In this document: one piece after another, positions 59,214 through 64,000 of the stretch | How positions within the stretch are numbered: the stretch's first letter is position 1 | How the letters are laid out: every line of letters starts with the position of its first letter | Origin: Powellomyces hirtus | Taxonomy: Eukaryota; Chytridiomycota; Chytridiomycetes; Spizellomycetales; Powellomycetaceae | DNA: 64,000 bases | Reading direction: 5' to 3' | Assembly: GCA_025526995.1 (NCBI GenBank) | Contig: JAHLKG010000001.1 | Span: 992,001 to 1,056,000, forward strand | Notes under the pieces: model-generated | The model's database searches: none | The model's input: the letters and a program-made list of their open reading frames with translations, nothing else | Told to the model about the DNA's origin: nothing | Position numbers and translations under genes: made by a program

Positions 59214-62200
59214 ATGACCGGCGACGACATCAACAAGTTTGAGGCGCTCGAGTGGGACCTGATTCTTGGCAAGCATGTGCCAGGGAAATATGGGGATTCC
59301 GTCGCCGCTACGCTTCTGGAGCTTGTTATTGCAGGCAAATACTCTGAGGTTCTGAAAACGAAGGAGGCTGCGTCTTTTTTTGGAACAGACCTCAATGCGG
59401 AAAGCGATGAGGATGTTAAAAGACTTCTTGAAACCTCCGGTTGGTAACATTGGTCTTAGTATCCTTCGTATGGCGCCGTTCTCATTCAGGGGGTGTTCCA
59501 ACAGACGCCAAACTTTATGTGGAGGCACGAGTGCGGTCTGACCTCTCGAAACAAGCGTCTACCATCGAACAGCAGCTTCAGATCCTGTGCATCGGTGTGG
59601 CATGCTTATATGTTTTTCTGCAAAGTGGCTGGACGGGACCACTGCTGGAACTGGCAGAAGTTGATTGCCTGCCTGAAGCCGTGCGAACACACAAGGACGC
59701 CCTACGCGCTGCGTCAATGCAAACACTCATGGAGGACGGCGAAGAAGTCTATTCGCTCACGACCCGCCCGGTGTTCTTGTCGTTTGCACGAGCGATATTT
59801 GTGGATACTGGAGACTTGCTTATTGATCTGAAGGTGCGGGTCGCCGCACTGTCGGGCCACAGGGCGCGAAAAACTCATGACTGGCTGTTCCTCCGAATGT
59901 AGAGTGTACACTGGTGGCGAGCTCGTTGTCTCCTCGTGCAACAAAAGATTCTCGACAACCCAGCCGACACATTGCGACTTGCGATATATGAAGCCATGAA
60001 GACTCAGTCATCCAAACTGCCGGAACTCGCTTTTTCAAGGTAAGGTTCCCATTTCGAGTTGGCAGTCCATCTTCCGCTCACAGACTCTATACTTGTCTAT
60101 AGGGAGCTGCATGCAAGGTTCAACGTGGAGAAAGGGCTGGCGTTCCACTGGTATCAGGAAAATCAGAAGACCGAGGTCAGTTCACGCCATGCGCGGTGGG
60201 ATTGGAATGGCCGGTGACTGATGGGAGGAACATCGCAGCCTTGTTTCAGGGCTGCCCAGGAAGCGAGCAATCTGCAATGGAGTCTAACTGGAGCACTCGG
60301 ACGCCGGACAAAGTTCCAAGATTTTGATGTATCACAATTGGTCATCATGGCAGAAAGCTCTGTGGATGAATCAAGTGACGCCCCAGCCGATGCGACACCT
60401 ACCCCGAAAACCTTGGCCTTGAATGATGACACATTGCTTGAAACTACCAAATTCACGGGCAATGAGGACGGTTCAAATTCAAAAGTGTCGGAGCAGAAGA
60501 ACTTGAGGGTCATCGATCAATGCATTTTGCTGGCTTACTGGTATGTTAGCCAACGCAAAGGCCTTCTAAACGCAAGTGACTCATGCAAGAATATCAGTTT
60601 GAACGTGAAGAACACCAACCCGCAAGATGGGCTCACGACGGAGGAAATGATGCCGTATGTGCGGGTAAGCATCAAACCCTTCCAATCCCTCTCGCTAGAT
60701 GAAACATTAATCTCGTTTCCAATCAAGCGTGTCCTCGAAAACGCGAACAACTGGATGGTCCACACCATGGCATTGCTGTTGAGGACGCGGTTGGAAGGCC
60801 ATAAGTCAAGGACAGTAGAGCGCGCTGCGTTGCAACTACAGGTAAATTGTTCACTTCGGTCGACGTCCTGGCATAATGTTCTGAGACGTCACTTCGGATA
60901 GGCCCTTGTCGATCAATTCCCCCTGGAAGAGTCTTCCGTTGCGGAAAGAATGCTTCACGTGTTCTCCATCGAACTACCACCCAAGTGGGAGATGGAGCGA
61001 GAGCTTGGTGAACGGTTTGTGTCTCTTGGCGCAACTCGTTCCGCGCTGGAAATCTTTGAGCGATTGGAGATGTGGGAGGATGCGATCTCATGTTACCAGA
61101 TGTTGGAGCAACCAAAGAAAGCCGAGGCAGTTATTTTGGACAGGTTGAAGGTTACACCAAGATCTCCCAAACTGCACTGTCTTCTGGGGGATATCCGTGC
61201 CGACCCGGCATGTTATGAACTCGCGTGGACCATCTCGGACGGCCGATATGCCCGAGCCATGCGTTCTCTGGGCGCGCATCACTTCAAACGTGGAGAGTGG
61301 GTCAAGGCAATTGAATGCTACCACCGAGCGCTGGCCATCAACTCGTTGTTTGAGAATTCCTGGTTCGTCATGGGATGTGCTGCGATGCGAGCTGAAGACT
61401 GGGATCAAGCTGTGCGAGCCTTTAGCCGGGTTACATCGCTGGACCACGAGAACGGGGAGGCGTGGACAAACCTGGCGTCAGTTTATGTCCGACAAAAGAA
61501 GAAGCGAGAAGCCTGGCGTGCGCTTCGGGAAGCCATCAAACAGCACTATGACAACCCCAAGATCTGGGAAAACTACATGTTTACCTCCGTGGATCTCGGA
61601 GAGTTCCAAGAAGCCATGCATGCAATGGGACGAGTTCTCGAAAAGAGATGGGACAAGGCGGGTGAGAAGGGCGCGGTCGTGGACGTGGAGGTTTTGGAGA
61701 TTTTGGTCGACGCGATCGTTGCCGACATCAAGGACGCCAACGGACAGCCCGCGTCCAAGCACGCCGGAAAGTTGAACCAACTCCTTAACTCCATTACCTC
61801 AAAAGTTGCTACAAACCCCGGCGTATTTGCGTGCGCCTCAAAATTTGCAGCTTCCAAAGGGCTGTACCGCAAAGCACTGGATTACCGGTTGAAGGCGTAC
61901 CGATGCATGCTGCATCACCCGCATATGGCAGACGACGAGAAAGTATTTAAGGCAACCGTAGAGAGAGCATTGGAGTTGGTTCAAGCATATGTCGAGTATG
62001 GACCCAAGACAGAACGGCCTCGCATGGTTGAGACTGGGGAAGCAGATGAAGCTGTTGCCGAAGGGGAGCCCGTGTGCAAAGACTGGGCGTACCAGGCCAG
62101 AATGACACTGAAGACTCTGATTGGCCGCACAAAGGTAAACAGTTGGTAGAACTGAAGGCTCGCGCTGCACTTCTTCTAACATGATCACACTCCAGGTCGC

Positions 62201-62273
62201 ATTTGAGGACACACCACTTCACGACTCGCTCAAAGAAAAACTTGAGGAAGTCACCGAGATGTCACGGTCGTAA
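59214..62273 (+). CDS. TTC27: TTC27/Emw1-like TPR protein
   Basis: Nine exons: 59214-59439, 59490-59833, 59903-60039, 60103-60175, 60239-60540, 60598-60664, 60728-60841, 60902-62134, 62196-62273; 857 aa. The order of blocks follows TTC27: an N-terminal helical region (LYVFLQSGWTGPLLE), the WWRARCLLVQQKILD segment, NNWMVHTMALLLRTRLEGHK, then TPR units (HHFKRGEWVKAIECYHRAL; AWTNLASVYVRQKKKREAW; NPKIWENYMFTSVDLGEFQE). The TPRs sit at about residues 500-700. Family members are nuclear/cytosolic; yeast Emw1 is essential and linked to cell-wall integrity, and animal TTC27 has been linked to assembly of large complexes. The exact role here is unknown. Introns are short (as small as 50 nt). Confidence 0.92.
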
Positions 62274-62403
62274 TGGCAGAGCGCTTCCGTTACATAGAGT
62301 AGCATAGCTCATCCTATTAGTGATGCCCCTTTGCATTTAAATAATGAAATGATGGCGTCGGATATTATTGCTGCGTGTAGCGCATATATACATTTCTGAA
62401 GCG

Positions 62404-63430
62404 TCAGGTATTCAATGGCACAAAGTACACCACTACTCCCAGAGACGCGGTAAAAAAGAGAGAAATTCCAGTGAGTATAAGGGCCATTTCTCGATGGGTG
62501 TGGAGCACGCACACATCTTCGACAATCTCGACCTCTCCTCCGTCCGCCTTGGTGGCACCCCAGAAACCCCGCCCGACGCGTCGAATTTTGCCGAAGAAAG
62601 CATAAAAGACGCAGAATTCAAGATGTGTTTGGAAGAAACATAGGAACATTAGAAACGCTGGCATCATCACCATCCACCGATATTTCCGCTTGAAGCCTGG
62701 GTACAGCCAGGACACGAGGGTGATGGCCAAGCTGCCGATGGTCCCAACTGCCAATTGTCTGCGCCGCGCCGCAACTTCTTGTTTCCCAATGTTTGTCATC
62801 GCCTGCTTTAGAAATCGTGGCAAGCTGTTGTCCGTCATCATGTCGAAACAGTACTTTTGTGCGTTGAGAAACACGTCGGGGTTGATGGTTGTGCCGACAA
62901 CACCGTGTGATATCTTGAGAAGGAACCGCGCATCCATAAGTCGCAAGATATTGATAAATGATGCTCTGAAAACGCACCTCTGTTCGCATTTTGGAACTAA
63001 TGTTGATCTCGTTTGAAGACCCCACTGCGATATAATCGTGCAGAAGAGCGGCCTGCCGCGCCTCCATGTCCCTCCAGGCTACCTCGTTCTTGACTGGGCT
63101 TTTCAACGCTTCCGCATAATCGCCGCGCAGTTTCTGAACCTCCAGCCAAAAATCCAAACTCTCGCTCCCAAATTCGACTTTCTGCATAAATGTTCGGAAC
63201 TCATCAAGCGTTATCGGTTTCTTGGTTTTGCCTTCGACGATGGCGCGCAAATCGACTTTGGGAATTCGTCGCCGGACCGCGGCGGACCTGAAACTGCTAA
63301 AGGACGACCGACTACGCAGAAGCGGATTGCTCATGCTATTTGGCGAGCCGGAGTTTGGTGTGGTGACCCCCTTCTCCTCATCCTCCCCAGGCTTGGAGCT
63401 TGCGCTAATGCTGGAACCTTGGTGATTCAT
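62404..63430 (-). CDS. RAX1-like RGS-domain membrane protein
   Basis: Two exons, 63430-62978 and 62913-62404, joined in phase 0 across a 64-nt intron; 320 aa. An RGS-type fold spans about residues 65-200: TLDEFRTFMQKVEFGSESLD, FWLEVQKLRGDYAEAL, EINISSKMRTE, and, after the intron, NPDVFLNAQKYCFDMM and NSLPRFLKQ. It is followed by three hydrophobic segments (GTIGSLAITLVSWLYPGF; MMPAFLMFLCFFQTHL; MALILTGISLFFTASLGVVV). RGS plus C-terminal membrane spans is the architecture of Rax1, which marks cell poles in yeast. A true GAP activity toward G-alpha is not established for this type. The second exon reads in a different frame from the unspliced first exon, which fixes the acceptor at 62914. Confidence 0.82.
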
Positions 63431-63867
63431 TGCTGATTTTCCGAGACTAGGTTGCGGTGTGTGGAAAATTTACCGACGTGCTACTATCCAGCCGGGCAGG
63501 TGGGAGCCTGCCGCCACAATATAATAGCATTTTGGAATACTTGGTAACAACCTGTTTCAAAAATAGTAGGTGAGTTCTTGTTACCGACCCAGGTGCGATA
63601 CGCGTGTGGATGCGGGTAACGCTGTAATACGCGGGCCCGCGCCTCTTTGTTCACTCAACGGACCCATCTCAAATAGAAGATTTACCCTCGGTAGTTGTCC
63701 GACAAAGAATTGACACCTTTTCTGAATGGAACTACGTCCTCTTTAGCTTCTAATCCCCAAGGGCATGAGTCTGTGGAGCGAACAAAGAAAAATCAAAACA
63801 ATCACAAAATCCTTTTCACGTTTCTGATGCAGAAAGCATCTGCTATTGTGATGTCATCATGCAGAGT
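63431..63867. other. intergenic region near right edge
   Basis: 437 nt upstream of the RAX1-like gene. It includes a near-palindromic stretch around 63541-63590 (TTGGTAACAA and CTTGTTACCGA). No gene is supported. Confidence 0.4.
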
Positions 63868-64000
63868 TCACGTCCACAGAACTAAAATAATACGCCCAAA
63901 CACAAATGCCACAATGATCACGTAGTCCAAGTATCTCCTCAAGGCTTCCATGCCCGCTTTTTCCCAAGTGTCCCTGCGCCTTCCTCAACGTCAACTACCT
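63868..64000 (-). CDS. possible C-terminal exon of a gene running off the right edge
   Basis: On the minus strand a frame open from an upstream TGA (about 63984) to the TGA at 63868-63870 reads WEKAGMEALRRYLDYV followed by a hydrophobic run IIVAFVFGRIILVLW. This could be the tail-anchor end of a membrane protein whose other exons lie outside the window. It is short, and chance is a real alternative. Confidence 0.2.

Noticed and set aside
63695..63925. 76-codon plus-strand frame near the right edge
   Set aside because: It is short, has no domain and overlaps the weak minus-strand candidate; chance is sufficient.

Overview
The window is eukaryotic nuclear DNA from a filamentous or zoosporic fungus, most likely an early-diverging flagellated fungus (chytrid-like). 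Genes on both strands are split by many short GT-AG introns (mostly about 45-110 nt). The protein set mixes typical fungal factors (Ssn6/Cyc8 corepressor, Kex1, Rax1-like RGS protein, fungal bZIP) with genes usually missing from yeasts and most Dikarya: a ciliary CFAP52/WDR16 homologue, a UBAP1-type ESCRT-I subunit, tuberin (TSC2) and a CECR2-like DDT-PHD protein. The organism call is an inference from gene content; no marker such as rRNA is present. Exon joins were worked out by hand from splice sites, reading phase and family conservation; every multi-exon model given here closes in frame.

Layout. 1-12.3 kb: 3' part of a bZIP factor, TRAPPC13, then IML1/DEPDC5 (minus) head-to-head with UBAP1 (plus). 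12.5-22.7 kb: an unrecognised coiled-coil protein (minus), a doubtful interrupted ORF, and a 2,235-aa SH3-SH3-DH-PH-coiled-coil RhoGEF (plus). 22.9-28 kb: a secretory serine carboxypeptidase (minus), a decayed RING/TRAF-type zinc-finger pseudogene, and a His/Gln-rich orphan. 28.4-39.4 kb: NGL2-like nuclease (plus), a rhodanese, CFAP52 and an oxysterol-binding protein (all minus), and REX4 (plus). 40-50.4 kb: SSN6/CYC8 and the DDT-PHD gene (minus), then a coiled-coil/FN3 protein (plus). 50.7-63.4 kb: intron-free TSC2 (plus), 18-exon KEX1 (minus), TTC27 (plus), a RAX1-like RGS membrane protein (minus), and perhaps the end of another gene at the right edge.

Themes. Two negative regulators of TORC1 (IML1 of GATOR1/SEACIT and TSC2) lie about 40 kb apart. 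Endomembrane traffic is well represented (TRAPPC13, UBAP1, OSBP, KEX1, carboxypeptidase). No mobile element, CRISPR array, rRNA or convincing tRNA was seen. The points most worth a second look are the inferred 6-nt micro-exon that supplies the Ser-Ser of the GGPGCSS motif in KEX1, the unusual RhoGEF architecture with an in-frame minisatellite, the zinc-finger pseudogene, the UBAP1 and DDT-PHD genes in a fungus, and a fold-back repeat upstream of SSN6.
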